A stretch of DNA of 64,000 bases from GCA-002708315 sp964460905 (GCA_964460905.1 CAYWRM010000001.1:1-64000), one strand, 5' to 3'; positions 8,640 through 18,637 are shown, counted from the first letter of the stretch. Program-made: numbers and translations. The notes: generated by a model from the letters alone, not told the origin.

Positions 8640-11600
8640 ATGATTTCAATTCATAAATTACTAACAATTGCTCTTTACGAGATGCGTACATTGTTGCGTG
8701 GTTGGTTTTTTAGAATTTTTGCAGGACTTTCTATACTATTCATTGGGATATTCAATATTGCTGCAAACATGGTGCAAAGCGGAACACCATTTATTTACAG
8801 GGCATTACCTGCCTCGTTGCCATATACAAACTTGTTAATACTTAACCTGGGGCAAGCCATTGTAGCCGTTTTTCTTGCATCAGAATTTCTAAAGCAAGAC
8901 AGAAAAAACGACACTGTTGAAGTGATATATGCCAGATCAATGACAAATGCTGAATATATCCTTGGCAAAGCATTGGGAATATTATCAGTATTTCTAATAT
9001 TAAATATTATTGTATTACTAGTAGGAATTGGATTTTCATTTCTAAGTGGCGATGCTTCACAAGGAATTTTTGAGTATTTGTATTACCCACTTCTTATCAG
9101 TCTTCCAACATTAGTATATATTCTCGGTCTTTCGTTTTTTGTGATGATATTAACTAAAAACCAGGCTATAACTTTTATCCTGTTATTAGGATATATAGCT
9201 GTTTCTGTTTTTTATCTTAACACAAAATTTTATCATTTATTCGATTTTATTGCATATCAGGTGCCAATGATGAATTCAACAATTGGTGGGTTTGGCGACT
9301 TTAGCGAAGTATTAATACATAGGGGTATATATTTATTTTTCGGTCTCGCACTTATCTTCTTTACTGTAAAAAAGCTTGACAGGCTTCCCCAATCGCCAAG
9401 GTTTACATCATTTCCACTTTTTCTTTCAATAATATTTATGTTGGCCGGAGCATATACTACATATAAATATATTGATAATAAAAAAGATGCTATTGATTTC
9501 AAAAAGAGTATGATAACTTTAAACAACACATATTTTGATTATCAAAAAATAAATGTTGATTCATGCAAAATAGAACTCTCTCATTTTGGCAAACAAATAG
9601 AAGCTGAGGCAAAACTGGTTGTAACAAACAAACATAAGCAAACAATCGACACGATTCTCTTAAGCCTTAATCCTTCTTTAACTATTACTGATTCAAAGAT
9701 TAATGGAAAACATGTTTCCACTATCAGAGAAATGCAGTTGATAAAAATTGCTGTCCCAAGTGGAATAAAACACAACCAGAAAACACAGGTATCACTAAGT
9801 TACCAAGGTACAATTAACGAAAACACTTGTTTTTTAGATCAGGATCTTGATGATTATAACGACAACTTCTCATTTGAGATTTTTAGAATTAAGAAGCGTT
9901 ATTCGTATCTCAATAACAATTTTGTATTGCTTACACGAGAGGCTCTTTGGTATCCTGTTGCCGGAGTAGGGTTCTCATCAGAAAATCCAACAAGTTATAT
10001 ACCAGGATTTACCAACTACTCGCTAACTGTTACTACCGACACAAATTTATATGCTATTTCGCAGGGTACTATGAGTCAGCCAAAGCCCGGTGTTTTTCAG
10101 TTTTCAACTGATGTTCCATTACCACAAATTAGCTTACTTATTGGTGATTATATTAATTACTCTGTTTCTGTTGATTCAATAGATTATACGATTTTTACAA
10201 TTGATGGAAATGATTATTATAAAGAGTACTTTACAGATATTAACGATAGCCTTCCTGGCATAATACGTGAACTAAAAAACGAGTATGAAACACAATTAGG
10301 TTTTGAATATCCGTTTAAACAGTTTTCGCTTGCCGAGGTACCTATTCAATTTGATCTAAGTAAACATATTTGGTCGCTAACCAGCGATGCTGTTCAACCT
10401 GAAATAACTTTCTATACTGAAAAAGGTGTGGTATTGGAAGAAACGGATTTTAAGAAAAGAAAGAGAAGAACAGAAAGGAGAATGAATAGAAACAAAGAAG
10501 AGGTAAGTCCGGCAGAGTTACAATCCAGAATATTTAAACGGTTTACGCGAGGCAATTTTATGGCACCTCATAGCGAATGGTATCTGTTTAAAGGCATGGA
10601 TAGAAATACATTGTCGCTATTTCCAAATTACATAACATTTGTTACTTCATTAAATTCCGAAAAATGGCCTGCCCTAAATCTATCGATGCAAGCATATTTA
10701 AAAGACAGGTATTCAAATCCAATTTCGTCATATCGTTGGTTTTTTACCGATTTGAGCAAAAGCGAGAGAATAAATCTTGAGCTGAAAGACGAATCTCTTG
10801 CTAACTTTTCAAAATCAAATAAACATGAAAATGATGAAGAAAACATTTCTCTTCATGATTTGATAATTGCAAAAGGCGACCAGTTATTTTCAGTATTCAG
10901 AGCCAGCTATGGTGATAATGAATTTAATTCAATTCTTGATAAACTTATTCTTTCCAATAAACATAAATCAATAAGTCTTTCCACACTGGACTCAGTCATT
11001 CAAACCGAATTTAACGAATCAATTTTAGATAAAGTAAACAGCTGGTATTATGATCATAGCTTGCCAGGATTTCTGGTTAAGGACATGAAAACCTATAAAG
11101 TAATGGTTGACGAACATACTAAATATCAAATTAAATTTAAAGTTGCTAATCCTGAAAAAACCGATGGTATAATTACCATAAATATTGATCTTTACGATCC
11201 AAACGACCAAAATAACGATGCTGATGAACCCCCTGATTTTTCTAAAAAAATATTCTTAGCAGCAGGTTCAGCCAAGGAAATAGGGTTTGTTTTTGCTACA
11301 GAACCCGAAAGGATGAACATATTTACTCACATTTCTCTTAACCTCCCTAATAATTTAGTTTATGATTTTGGTTCATTTAACGAAACAAAGAAAACTGCTA
11401 TTTTTGATGATATAATTGATTGTGAGCCGTTTGACAACATGCTCGTTGATGGTGAAATAATTGTGGACAATGAAGATAGTTTATTCACATATCATCACGA
11501 AAGCAAAAAAAGTTATTTGAAAAACTTAATCGACAGTAAAAAAGATCCGGGCTATGGTTACTCGAAAATAAGATACTGGAATCCGCCAACTGAATGGAAA

Positions 11601-11969
11601 AATGTATTGAGATCAGGGTTTTATGGTAAGTATGTGCGCTCTGCAGAATATACAAAAAGCGGACATGATGAGCGCACCGCAACATGGACTGGCCCCATTG
11701 AACATGATGCTTATTACGATATTTATTGTCATATTGAAAAAATAAATATTAACAGAAGACGTGAAACAAAAAAAGCTGACTACAATTTCAAAGTATTCCA
11801 CCAAGGTGGCGTTGAAAAAATTCATTTAACCGATGGTGACTTAGAAAATGGATGGAATTATTTGGGAACATATTTTATTACCCCATCAACAGCCAAGGTC
11901 GAATTAAGTAACGAATCGGTTGGAACAATGGTTTTTGCCGATGCAATTAAATGGATAGAAAATGATTAA
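8640..11969 (+). CDS. ABC-2 permease fused to degenerate M1-peptidase-like ectodomain and golvesin-type C-terminal domain
   Basis: An 1109-residue protein. Residues 1-275 contain six to eight membrane segments typical of ABC-2 permeases (starting at RGWFFRIFAGLSILFIGIFNI). From about 290 to 830 comes a large periplasmic part resembling the M1 aminopeptidase fold: LAEVPIQF near 566 and SEKWPALNLSMQAYLKDR near 672. The zinc motif HExxH expected just before the second element is missing, so it should be catalytically dead. Residues about 955-1109 (RYWNPPTEWK..., GWNYLGTYFI, AKVELSNESVGTMVFADAIKWI) match the golvesin/xanthan-lyase-type carbohydrate-binding-like domain. ABC permease/M1 fusions are known in Bacteroidota; the added third module is unusual. 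Confidence 0.8.
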   Translation: MISIHKLLTIALYEMRTLLRGWFFRIFAGLSILFIGIFNIAANMVQSGTPFIYRALPASLPYTNLLILNLGQAIVAVFLASEFLKQDRKNDTVEVIYARSMTNAEYILGKALGILSVFLILNIIVLLVGIGFSFLSGDASQGIFEYLYYPLLISLPTLVYILGLSFFVMILTKNQAITFILLLGYIAVSVFYLNTKFYHLFDFIAYQVPMMNSTIGGFGDFSEVLIHRGIYLFFGLALIFFTVKKLDRLPQSPRFTSFPLFLSIIFMLAGAYTTYKYIDNKKDAIDFKKSMITLNNTYFDYQKINVDSCKIELSHFGKQIEAEAKLVVTNKHKQTIDTILLSLNPSLTITDSKINGKHVSTIREMQLIKIAVPSGIKHNQKTQVSLSYQGTINENTCFLDQDLDDYNDNFSFEIFRIKKRYSYLNNNFVLLTREALWYPVAGVGFSSENPTSYIPGFTNYSLTVTTDTNLYAISQGTMSQPKPGVFQFSTDVPLPQISLLIGDYINYSVSVDSIDYTIFTIDGNDYYKEYFTDINDSLPGIIRELKNEYETQLGFEYPFKQFSLAEVPIQFDLSKHIWSLTSDAVQPEITFYTEKGVVLEETDFKKRKRRTERRMNRNKEEVSPAELQSRIFKRFTRGNFMAPHSEWYLFKGMDRNTLSLFPNYITFVTSLNSEKWPALNLSMQAYLKDRYSNPISSYRWFFTDLSKSERINLELKDESLANFSKSNKHENDEENISLHDLIIAKGDQLFSVFRASYGDNEFNSILDKLILSNKHKSISLSTLDSVIQTEFNESILDKVNSWYYDHSLPGFLVKDMKTYKVMVDEHTKYQIKFKVANPEKTDGIITINIDLYDPNDQNNDADEPPDFSKKIFLAAGSAKEIGFVFATEPERMNIFTHISLNLPNNLVYDFGSFNETKKTAIFDDIIDCEPFDNMLVDGEIIVDNEDSLFTYHHESKKSYLKNLIDSKKDPGYGYSKIRYWNPPTEWKNVLRSGFYGKYVRSAEYTKSGHDERTATWTGPIEHDAYYDIYCHIEKININRRRETKKADYNFKVFHQGGVEKIHLTDGDLENGWNYLGTYFITPSTAKVELSNESVGTMVFADAIKWIEND

Positions 11970-12030
11970 AATAAAGGTGTCAGGATATTGTATGTAAAAT
12001 AATAATATGGAATATCTATTTATCCTGAAC

Positions 12031-12060
12031 CTTGGCTTTTAACTCTTGGTCTTAGCTTTT
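12031..12060. repeat. Inverted copy of the 7264-7307 dispersed repeat
   Basis: Its reverse complement begins AAAAGCTAAGACCAAGAG and continues as AAAAGCCAAG, nearly the same as 7276-7305. It lies 20 bases before the TolC gene. Confidence 0.55.
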
Positions 12061-12080
12061 GTATATAAAAAATATATCAA

Positions 12081-13589
12081 ATGAAAACAATAAATTTAAT
12101 AGTGCTTACATGTTTGATGACAAGTCAGGGTTATCTTTTTTCACAAAAACCAGCCTCCGTTAATGCAAGAATTCTAACTCTTGATGAATCGATGGAAATA
12201 GCCGGAAATAATAGTCCTGCAATTCAAAAATCCAGGTATAACATGGAAAAAAACAAAGAATACCTGAATGCACAACTTGCATCACTTAAATCACGGTTTT
12301 TTCTTGATGTAACTCCGGTAAGCTATTCAAGAGAGCAAAGTTACGATCAGTTATTTTCTGAATGGTATACGTCTGAAAACAAAGGGGCAAATGCAAGCTT
12401 TGTTGTATCTCAACCCATTAAATTTTCGGATGGATTATTAACTATAAGAAACGATTTTGCCTATCAGGATAACTATTCTCAAACTAATAGTCAAACCTAT
12501 AAAGACAAGGGGTTTAACAACTATTTATATGTTCAGTACGATCAGCCGGTTTTTACTTATAACCGAATAAAGCTTAACCTTGACAGAATCAAGCTTAACC
12601 TTGAAACAGCCACCATGGCTTATGCCATCGAAATGCTGAATATGGAATATCAGGTTAATCAGGCTTTTTACGTTGTCTATCAAAAACAAACAGCCGTTCA
12701 GATAGCTGAAGAAGAATTTGCAAATCAAAAAGTAAGTCTCGAAATAATTCAAAGCAAGGTTGAGGCTGGTTTATCGGCGCAAGAAGAGCTTCTGCAGGCT
12801 GAGCTAAATTATGCCACAAGCGAGTCAAATCTTGATAATAGTAGAGTTGATTTGGACAATGCTCGTGATCAATTTAAATTACTTATTGGCATATCGCTTT
12901 TTGATAAAGTTAGTGTTGAATCAGATATTGATTTTAAACTCGTCTATGTAAATCCTGAAAAAGCAATTGAAAACGGACTAAGTCAAAGGCTTGAATTAAC
13001 ACAAAGGAACATCGATCTTAAAATGGCCGAATTTAATCTTATCGAAACATCCTCTGAAAATGAGTTTAGAGGTGATGTAAGCCTTTCGCTAGGGGTAATG
13101 GGAAACAATGAGTATTTTGGTGACATTTATGATAAACCTACAAATAGCCCTTCAGTGGGTATTACCTTTTCTATTCCACTGTATGATTGGGGACAAAGAA
13201 AGGCTAAAATCAAGGCTGCTGAAATTGATATCCTATCAAAGGAAATAGATCTTGAAAATCAAAAAAATGATATTATTATTAATATTCGTAAAACGTATCG
13301 TAACTTACAAAATCTTGTTAATCAAATTGATATCGCCAGACAAAACGAAAAAAACGCACAACTTACATACGATATAAACCTGGAGAGATATCAAAATGGA
13401 GACCTTACCAGTATTGATCTTCAGCGGTTTCAAAATCAATTATCAGATAAAAAAACCAGCCTTGTAAACGCACTAATAAATTATAAACTCGAAATAATAA
13501 ACATGAAAGTTCAATCACTTTGGGATTTTGAGAATAACATCTCATTTATTCCAAAGGAGCTTCAGGAAAATTTATCTTCAGAAAATTAA
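12081..13589 (+). CDS. TolC-family outer membrane efflux protein
   Basis: A 502-residue outer membrane channel protein. It has a signal peptide (ending YLFSQKP), two related halves rich in long amphipathic helices with heptad character (for example LEIIQSKVEAGLSAQEELLQAELNYATSESNLDNSRVDL), and the family phrase FSIPLYDWGQRKAKIKAAE near residue 370. It would form the outer membrane exit duct for the adjacent adaptor and RND pumps. It is followed after 12 bases by the adaptor gene, so both are co-transcribed. Confidence 0.92.
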   Translation: MKTINLIVLTCLMTSQGYLFSQKPASVNARILTLDESMEIAGNNSPAIQKSRYNMEKNKEYLNAQLASLKSRFFLDVTPVSYSREQSYDQLFSEWYTSENKGANASFVVSQPIKFSDGLLTIRNDFAYQDNYSQTNSQTYKDKGFNNYLYVQYDQPVFTYNRIKLNLDRIKLNLETATMAYAIEMLNMEYQVNQAFYVVYQKQTAVQIAEEEFANQKVSLEIIQSKVEAGLSAQEELLQAELNYATSESNLDNSRVDLDNARDQFKLLIGISLFDKVSVESDIDFKLVYVNPEKAIENGLSQRLELTQRNIDLKMAEFNLIETSSENEFRGDVSLSLGVMGNNEYFGDIYDKPTNSPSVGITFSIPLYDWGQRKAKIKAAEIDILSKEIDLENQKNDIIINIRKTYRNLQNLVNQIDIARQNEKNAQLTYDINLERYQNGDLTSIDLQRFQNQLSDKKTSLVNALINYKLEIINMKVQSLWDFENNISFIPKELQENLSSEN

Positions 13590-13601
13590 AAACATACTGA
13601 T

Positions 13602-14654
13602 ATGAAACAGATTACGATAATATTATTATTGATGACCGCTCTACTAGCATCATGCGATGACGAAAGTAAGGATTTGAATAAAGATATTTCTATCCCGGTA
13701 TCGGTAACCGAAATCGTTCCCGGCCCGCTTGAAGAATACATTTCGACTACTGGAACAGTAAACCCGGTTAGTGAAGTTATTCTGAAATCTGAAATAAGCG
13801 GAAAATATATGCTGCTTAAAAACCCATTAACATTAAAGCCCTATGTGTTGGGTGATTATGTAAAAGCTGGCGCCGCAATAATTCAACTTGAAGATGATGA
13901 ATACGAAAACAATATTAAAATCAATTCACTCAATCTTCATCTCGAAATTTCAAAACAAATATTTGATAAACAAAAATCGCTGTACAAAAAGGGTGGCGTA
14001 ACTTTAAGTGAGCTCAAAAACTCAGAAATTGATTACATTAACTCAAAGTACTCTTACGAAGATGCATTAATCAAATTACGCAAAATGGAAATTGTGGCTC
14101 CTTTTTCGGGAATTATTGTTGAATTGCCATATTTTACATCAGGAACTAAAGCTGATGTAGGATCTACAATGGTAAAACTTATGGATTATAGTAGCTTGTT
14201 CATGGAATTAAATCTTGCTGTAAAAAATATTGATCTTGTAGCTGTTGGCCAAAAAGTTAGGATAATGAATTATAGTATTGTTGATGATACACTTACGGGC
14301 AAAATCTCTCAGCTATCACCATCTATCGATCCTCAATCAAGATCGTTCAGGGCAATTGTAAGCATAGATAATGACGAACTATTATTACGGCCGGGAATGT
14401 TTGCTAAAGGTGAAATTATTGTTGCATCAAAGGATAGTATTATAGTAATTCCTAAAAATATTATTCTTTCAAAACAAAGAGGAAATACCGTATATGTAAT
14501 TGATAAAGGACTGGCACAAGAACGCATAATTACATTCGGCCTTGAAAATCCTGAATATGTTGAAGTAATTTCAGGCCTTGAACCAAAAGAAAAGTTGGTT
14601 ACAAAAGGATTTGAAACTTTGAGAAACAGATCTAAAGTAAAGGTATTGAAATAA
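13602..14654 (+). CDS. RND/HlyD-family periplasmic adaptor lipoprotein
   Basis: A 350-residue membrane fusion protein. The lipobox LLASC puts the lipidated cysteine at residue 18. It has the split biotinyl-lipoyl domain (VILKSEISGKYMLL... and IVAPFSGIIVELPYFTSGTKADVGSTMVKLMD), a short helical hairpin between the halves, a beta-barrel region (LSPSIDPQSRSFRAIVSIDN) and a C-terminal MPD-like domain (VYVIDKGLAQERIITFGLENPEYVEVISGL). It links inner-membrane pump and TolC. Confidence 0.92.
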   Translation: MKQITIILLLMTALLASCDDESKDLNKDISIPVSVTEIVPGPLEEYISTTGTVNPVSEVILKSEISGKYMLLKNPLTLKPYVLGDYVKAGAAIIQLEDDEYENNIKINSLNLHLEISKQIFDKQKSLYKKGGVTLSELKNSEIDYINSKYSYEDALIKLRKMEIVAPFSGIIVELPYFTSGTKADVGSTMVKLMDYSSLFMELNLAVKNIDLVAVGQKVRIMNYSIVDDTLTGKISQLSPSIDPQSRSFRAIVSIDNDELLLRPGMFAKGEIIVASKDSIIVIPKNIILSKQRGNTVYVIDKGLAQERIITFGLENPEYVEVISGLEPKEKLVTKGFETLRNRSKVKVLK

Positions 14655-14661
14655 AAAAGGT

Positions 14662-14740
14662 TGTCATTTCGACTGTAAGGAGAAATCTCTTGATCATTTG
14701 TTTGTTCTTGAGGGGATTTCTCCCTCTGGTCGAAATGACA
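14662..14740. repeat. Imperfect palindromic intergenic repeat
   Basis: Perfect 12-base arms TGTCATTTCGAC (14662-14673) and GTCGAAATGACA (14729-14740) enclose further pairing of GGAGAAATC (14679-14687) with GATTTCTCC (14715-14723). The transcript could fold into a long hairpin. It resembles REP-like elements scattered in Bacteroidota genomes and separates the adaptor gene from the pump gene. Confidence 0.75.
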
Positions 14741-14803
14741 GACTCTATATAAAGACTAGCTAAATAACCATCAAATAACCAATAATTTGACAATCCGGTA
14801 GAA

Positions 14804-17800
14804 ATGAAAAAACTAACTCAATTTTCGGTAAACTATCCTGTAACAGTTTCGATGATGGTGATTGCGATAATCCTGCTGGGATATATCTCATTCAGCAGGC
14901 TGGGGGTTGACTTGTTACCTGATTTAAATGCTCCCAGAATATTTATCGAAATAACCGCAGGCGAAAAACCTCCCGAAGAAATTGAAAAACAATATATTGA
15001 GAATATTGAAGCACAAAGCATAAGACAAAAGGGAGTTCGGCAGGTAAGTTCAGTATGTATGGTAGGTACTGCACAAGTTACTGTTGAGTATGAGTGGGAA
15101 CAGGATATGGATGAAGCTTTTCTTGATTTGCAAAAGGCGCTAACTTCATACAGCCAGAACACAGATATTGATGACTTTACCATCAGTCAGCACAACCCCA
15201 ATGCCACTCCAATTATGATTGTTGGGATGCTTAATTCTGAAATTACCGATATGGATGAACTCCGGCTGGTGGGTGAAAACTATATACGCAATGAACTTAT
15301 TAGGTTATCCGGTATTGCTGATGTAGTTATAACCGGTGGAGAAGAAAAAGAAGTGCTGATAGAAACAAGCAAATATCAACTTGATGCATATGGACTTACG
15401 GCAGGTCAGATAGCACAGCAAATCCAAAATACTAACAGAAATGTATCTGGAGGCACTATTGTTGAAATGGGAAAAAAATATATCATTAAAGGCGTTTCTT
15501 TATTAAATAATATTGAAGAGCTAAATAAAATTGTTGTTACTTATCATCAAATAAATTCTAATCAAAATAATGTTGAATCAGGTAACAATGTAAGCGAAAA
15601 AATTCCTATATTTTTAGAAGATGTAGCAACCGTAAAACTGGTAAATAAAAAACCGGTAAACATTGTTAGATATAACGGGCAACGCTGCCTTGGTTTGTCG
15701 GTGTATAAAGAAACCGGGTACAATACAGTAATGGCCGCTGATGAACTATTGTCATCATTTGAAAGAATTAAAAAAGCACTTCCTGGCTATGAGTTTTACG
15801 TAATTCAAAATCAAGGGCAGTTTATAAATGCTGCAATAAATGAAGTTGAAGAAACCGCTTTATTAGGTGCATTAATGGCTGTTTTTATTCTATATATTTT
15901 CCTTAGGCGAATCAAAGTTACAGCAATTATCAGTTTCGTTATTCCTATCTCGGTTATAGCAACTTTTAACCTCATGTATTTTAATGGATTAACCCTTAAT
16001 ATTATGACACTTGGCGGACTAGCTCTTGGAGCTGGTATGTTGGTTGATAATGCAATTGTTGTAGTGGAAAATATTTTCAGGAACATGGAGACAGGGATGA
16101 CAGTTAGAGAAGCTGCGATTAACGGAACAGCCGAAGTTGGTGGAGCAATTGTTGCATCAACATTAACAACTATTGTAGTGTTTTTACCCATTGTATATCT
16201 TCATGGAGCTTCCGGTGAATTGTTTAAAGATCAGGCATGGACTGTTGCATTTTCCCTGCTGGCTTCCTTATTTGTTGCCATATTGGTAATCCCAATGCTC
16301 TTTAATTTTGCTTACGCGAAAAAGAAAACAAAAAAAACAATCAAGTCTGTAAGGATGGTTTGGTATGGCAAGGTGCTTTCCAAAATATTGAGGTTTAGGT
16401 TTATAGTAATAATTATCGCTATATTAATTGTAGTTGTAACAATATTGATATTACCATATGTGGGAAGTGAATATCTGCCAAAAGGAGAAACAAGTGAGTT
16501 TAGTATTGACATCAAATTAAAAGAAGGGACAGAGCTTGAAAGAACATCTTTAACAGTTGAAGCAATTGAAATAATGCTAAAAGAGGCCTTCCCTAACAAA
16601 ATAGAAACAATATATTCTACTATTGGAAAAGCTTCAACAACATCTGATAAATCTGTTTTTAAAAATGAAAATACAGCTGTTCTAAAAGTTAAAATTACAG
16701 ATAATGCACTTGGTTTGTCCGACGAAATTATATCTGCAATTAACAATATGCTTAGTAATATTCCCGATGCTGAAATTTCTGTTATCCGAGATGAAACGGC
16801 TTTGATGGCTACTATGGGGACAGAAAGTGCTCCCCTGGTAGTTGAGGTAGTAGGGAAAGATCTTCAGGAAATTAACAGAATATCTCTTGATATAAAAGAT
16901 AGTTTAAACAGTTTGCCACTTATCACAAATGCTAAAACAAGTATTGAAGAGGGAGCTCCCGAAATAGATGTTATAATTGACAGGTATAAAGCAGGTATTA
17001 ACAACCTTAGTGCACAAGATATAAGTTCACAACTATCTGATATGCTTGTCGGTAAATATGTCGGCAGTTATGATAATAGTGGAGAAATGAGCGACATTAC
17101 AATAAAAATGCCCAATATCAATAAATATGAATTCAACTCGATAATGCTGAGTACCTCTGACGGGGAAATACCATTATATGAAATTGCTGAAATCAGAGAA
17201 TCAGTATCACCAAAACAACTTATTCGCCGAAATCAAAACAGAATAGGTAAAATAAGTGCAGATATTGATCGATCGATTCCGTTTGATATGATTATAAAAG
17301 ATGTAGAATCATTAATAGCTAAAGCAGATTATCCCCCTGATTACGAAATAAATATAATTGGTGAAGAAGAAAAACGTAAAGAGGCTATGTCGAATTTAAA
17401 CTTTGCACTATTGCTCAGCATAATCCTGGTTTATATGGTTATGGCATCACAATTTGAATCATTAATACATCCATTTACAATATTACTTACAATACCATTG
17501 GCAGGTGTTGGTGCTGTTTGGGCATTCTATTTGTTAGGAAAGCCACTTAGTATAATGGCTTTTATTGGAATTATTATGTTAGCCGGAATTGCTGTTAACG
17601 ACTCGATAATTCTTGTGGATGCAATAAACAGGTTCAGGGCGGCTGGCAAATCAATACACGATTCAATTGTAAGTGCCGGAGAAAATCGTATACGACCTAT
17701 TATTATGACAAGTATTACAACTATACTAGCTTTATTGCCCCTTACAATTGGTATGGGTGAAAGCGCAGCCCTCCGCTCTCCAATGGCAATTGCTGTTATT

Positions 17801-17935
17801 GCAGGACTAATCAGCTCAACGCTGTTAACTTTAATAGTAATCCCTTGTGTGTATTATGTTTTTGAAACAGGAAAAGAAAAGGTATTTGGAAAGAAAAATC
17901 AAGATGCAGGAATCATGATACAGGACAAAAAATGA
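14804..17935 (+). CDS. RND efflux pump permease (AcrB/HAE-1 type)
   Basis: A 1043-residue inner membrane pump with the usual 12 membrane segments and two large periplasmic loops. TM4 carries GMLVDNAIVVVENI, with the proton-relay Asp at D415 and Asn in place of the second Asp. TM10-11 read GIAVNDSIILVDAINRF and TSITTILALLPL. With the upstream adaptor and TolC it makes a complete tripartite exporter driven by the proton gradient. Its last dozen residues (NQDAGIMIQDKK) are encoded by a dispersed repeat unit (17897-17930), so the original C-terminus may have been replaced when the repeat arrived. Confidence 0.93.
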   Translation: MKKLTQFSVNYPVTVSMMVIAIILLGYISFSRLGVDLLPDLNAPRIFIEITAGEKPPEEIEKQYIENIEAQSIRQKGVRQVSSVCMVGTAQVTVEYEWEQDMDEAFLDLQKALTSYSQNTDIDDFTISQHNPNATPIMIVGMLNSEITDMDELRLVGENYIRNELIRLSGIADVVITGGEEKEVLIETSKYQLDAYGLTAGQIAQQIQNTNRNVSGGTIVEMGKKYIIKGVSLLNNIEELNKIVVTYHQINSNQNNVESGNNVSEKIPIFLEDVATVKLVNKKPVNIVRYNGQRCLGLSVYKETGYNTVMAADELLSSFERIKKALPGYEFYVIQNQGQFINAAINEVEETALLGALMAVFILYIFLRRIKVTAIISFVIPISVIATFNLMYFNGLTLNIMTLGGLALGAGMLVDNAIVVVENIFRNMETGMTVREAAINGTAEVGGAIVASTLTTIVVFLPIVYLHGASGELFKDQAWTVAFSLLASLFVAILVIPMLFNFAYAKKKTKKTIKSVRMVWYGKVLSKILRFRFIVIIIAILIVVVTILILPYVGSEYLPKGETSEFSIDIKLKEGTELERTSLTVEAIEIMLKEAFPNKIETIYSTIGKASTTSDKSVFKNENTAVLKVKITDNALGLSDEIISAINNMLSNIPDAEISVIRDETALMATMGTESAPLVVEVVGKDLQEINRISLDIKDSLNSLPLITNAKTSIEEGAPEIDVIIDRYKAGINNLSAQDISSQLSDMLVGKYVGSYDNSGEMSDITIKMPNINKYEFNSIMLSTSDGEIPLYEIAEIRESVSPKQLIRRNQNRIGKISADIDRSIPFDMIIKDVESLIAKADYPPDYEINIIGEEEKRKEAMSNLNFALLLSIILVYMVMASQFESLIHPFTILLTIPLAGVGAVWAFYLLGKPLSIMAFIGIIMLAGIAVNDSIILVDAINRFRAAGKSIHDSIVSAGENRIRPIIMTSITTILALLPLTIGMGESAALRSPMAIAVIAGLISSTLLTLIVIPCVYYVFETGKEKVFGKKNQDAGIMIQDKK
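17897..17930. repeat. Dispersed repeat unit, left flank of the ORF6N gene
   Basis: The unit begins AATCAAGATGCAGGAATCAT and continues with GATACAGGA. It is related to 18527-18558 (AATCAGGATGCAAGAAGCAT) and to 50428-50444 (AATCAGGATGCAGGAGG). It overlaps the 3' end of the RND gene coding sequence. Confidence 0.6.
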
Positions 17936-17965
17936 TCATTTTCACAAATGTCAAAATAACAAGAC

Positions 17966-18511
17966 ATGAGAGAAACTAATAATAGTTTGATAGTTCCGGA
18001 AGAGGTAATAGTTACAAAAATCTATTTTGTTAGAGGTATGAAAGTAATGCTTGACAGAGATTTAGCTGAATTATATCAAGTAGAAACGAAACAACTTAAA
18101 CGACAAGTAAAAAGGAATTTAGATCGTTTTCCTGAAGACTTTATGTTTGAACTAACCAAAAAAGAATATGATTTTTTAAGGAGCCAAATTGGCACCTTAA
18201 AAAGAGGGGCACATCCGAAATATTTACCAATTGTATTTACCGAACAGGGGGTTTCAATGCTATCAAGTGTATTAAACAGCAAACAAGCAATAAATGTTAA
18301 TATTCAAATTATGCGAATATTTACAAAAGTTCGCCAGATGCTTACTGATAACCTTATTGTAAAATTAGAAATAGAAGAAATAAAAAAGAAGCTTAAAAAT
18401 CATGATAAGAATATTGAATTAGTATTTAGTTACCTTGATGAACTCATTGAAAAACAAGAACCCCCACAACCAAGAAAAAGAGTGGGATACAAAAGAAAAA
18501 ATGAATTATAA
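17966..18511 (+). CDS. ORF6N domain-containing protein
   Basis: A 181-residue protein with an N-terminal ORF6N DNA-binding domain (residues about 12-95): KIYFVRGMKVMLDRDLAELY, KQLKRQVKRNLDRFPEDFMFEL and LPIVFTEQGVSMLSSVLNS are the usual conserved blocks. A C-terminal coiled-coil (LEIEEIKKKLKNHDKNIELVFSYLDEL) and a basic tail follow. The domain is known from phage and mobile DNA regulators. Its position between two efflux genes, with related repeat units on both sides (17897-17930 and 18527-18558), suggests insertion rather than a role in export. Confidence 0.9.
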   Translation: MRETNNSLIVPEEVIVTKIYFVRGMKVMLDRDLAELYQVETKQLKRQVKRNLDRFPEDFMFELTKKEYDFLRSQIGTLKRGAHPKYLPIVFTEQGVSMLSSVLNSKQAINVNIQIMRIFTKVRQMLTDNLIVKLEIEEIKKKLKNHDKNIELVFSYLDELIEKQEPPQPRKRVGYKRKNEL

Positions 18512-18526
18512 AATATAAGAACTATG

Positions 18527-18558
18527 AATCAGGATGCAAGAAGCATGACAAAAGAACC
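18527..18558. repeat. Dispersed repeat unit, right flank of the ORF6N gene
   Basis: AATCAGGATGCAAGAAGCAT followed by GACAAAAGAACC, in the same orientation as the unit at 17897-17930. It begins 16 bases after the ORF6N stop codon. Confidence 0.6.
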
Positions 18559-18593
18559 ACAAAAAAAGCAACCAAATAAATATCAATAACCAT

Positions 18594-18637
18594 TAACTAA
18601 TTATCTAATGTCCAATAACTAATTATCTAATGTCCAA
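18594..18637. repeat. 22-base tandem duplication
   Basis: Two perfect adjacent copies (18594-18615 and 18616-18637) of a unit starting TAACTAATTATCTAATG and ending TCCAA. The second copy ends 6 bases before the start codon of the RND-ABC fusion gene, so the duplication changes its leader. Confidence 0.85.

Noticed and set aside
16312..16746. Long antisense frames across the RND genes
   Set aside because: They mirror the hydrophobic codon pattern of the pump genes and have no promoter or domain.
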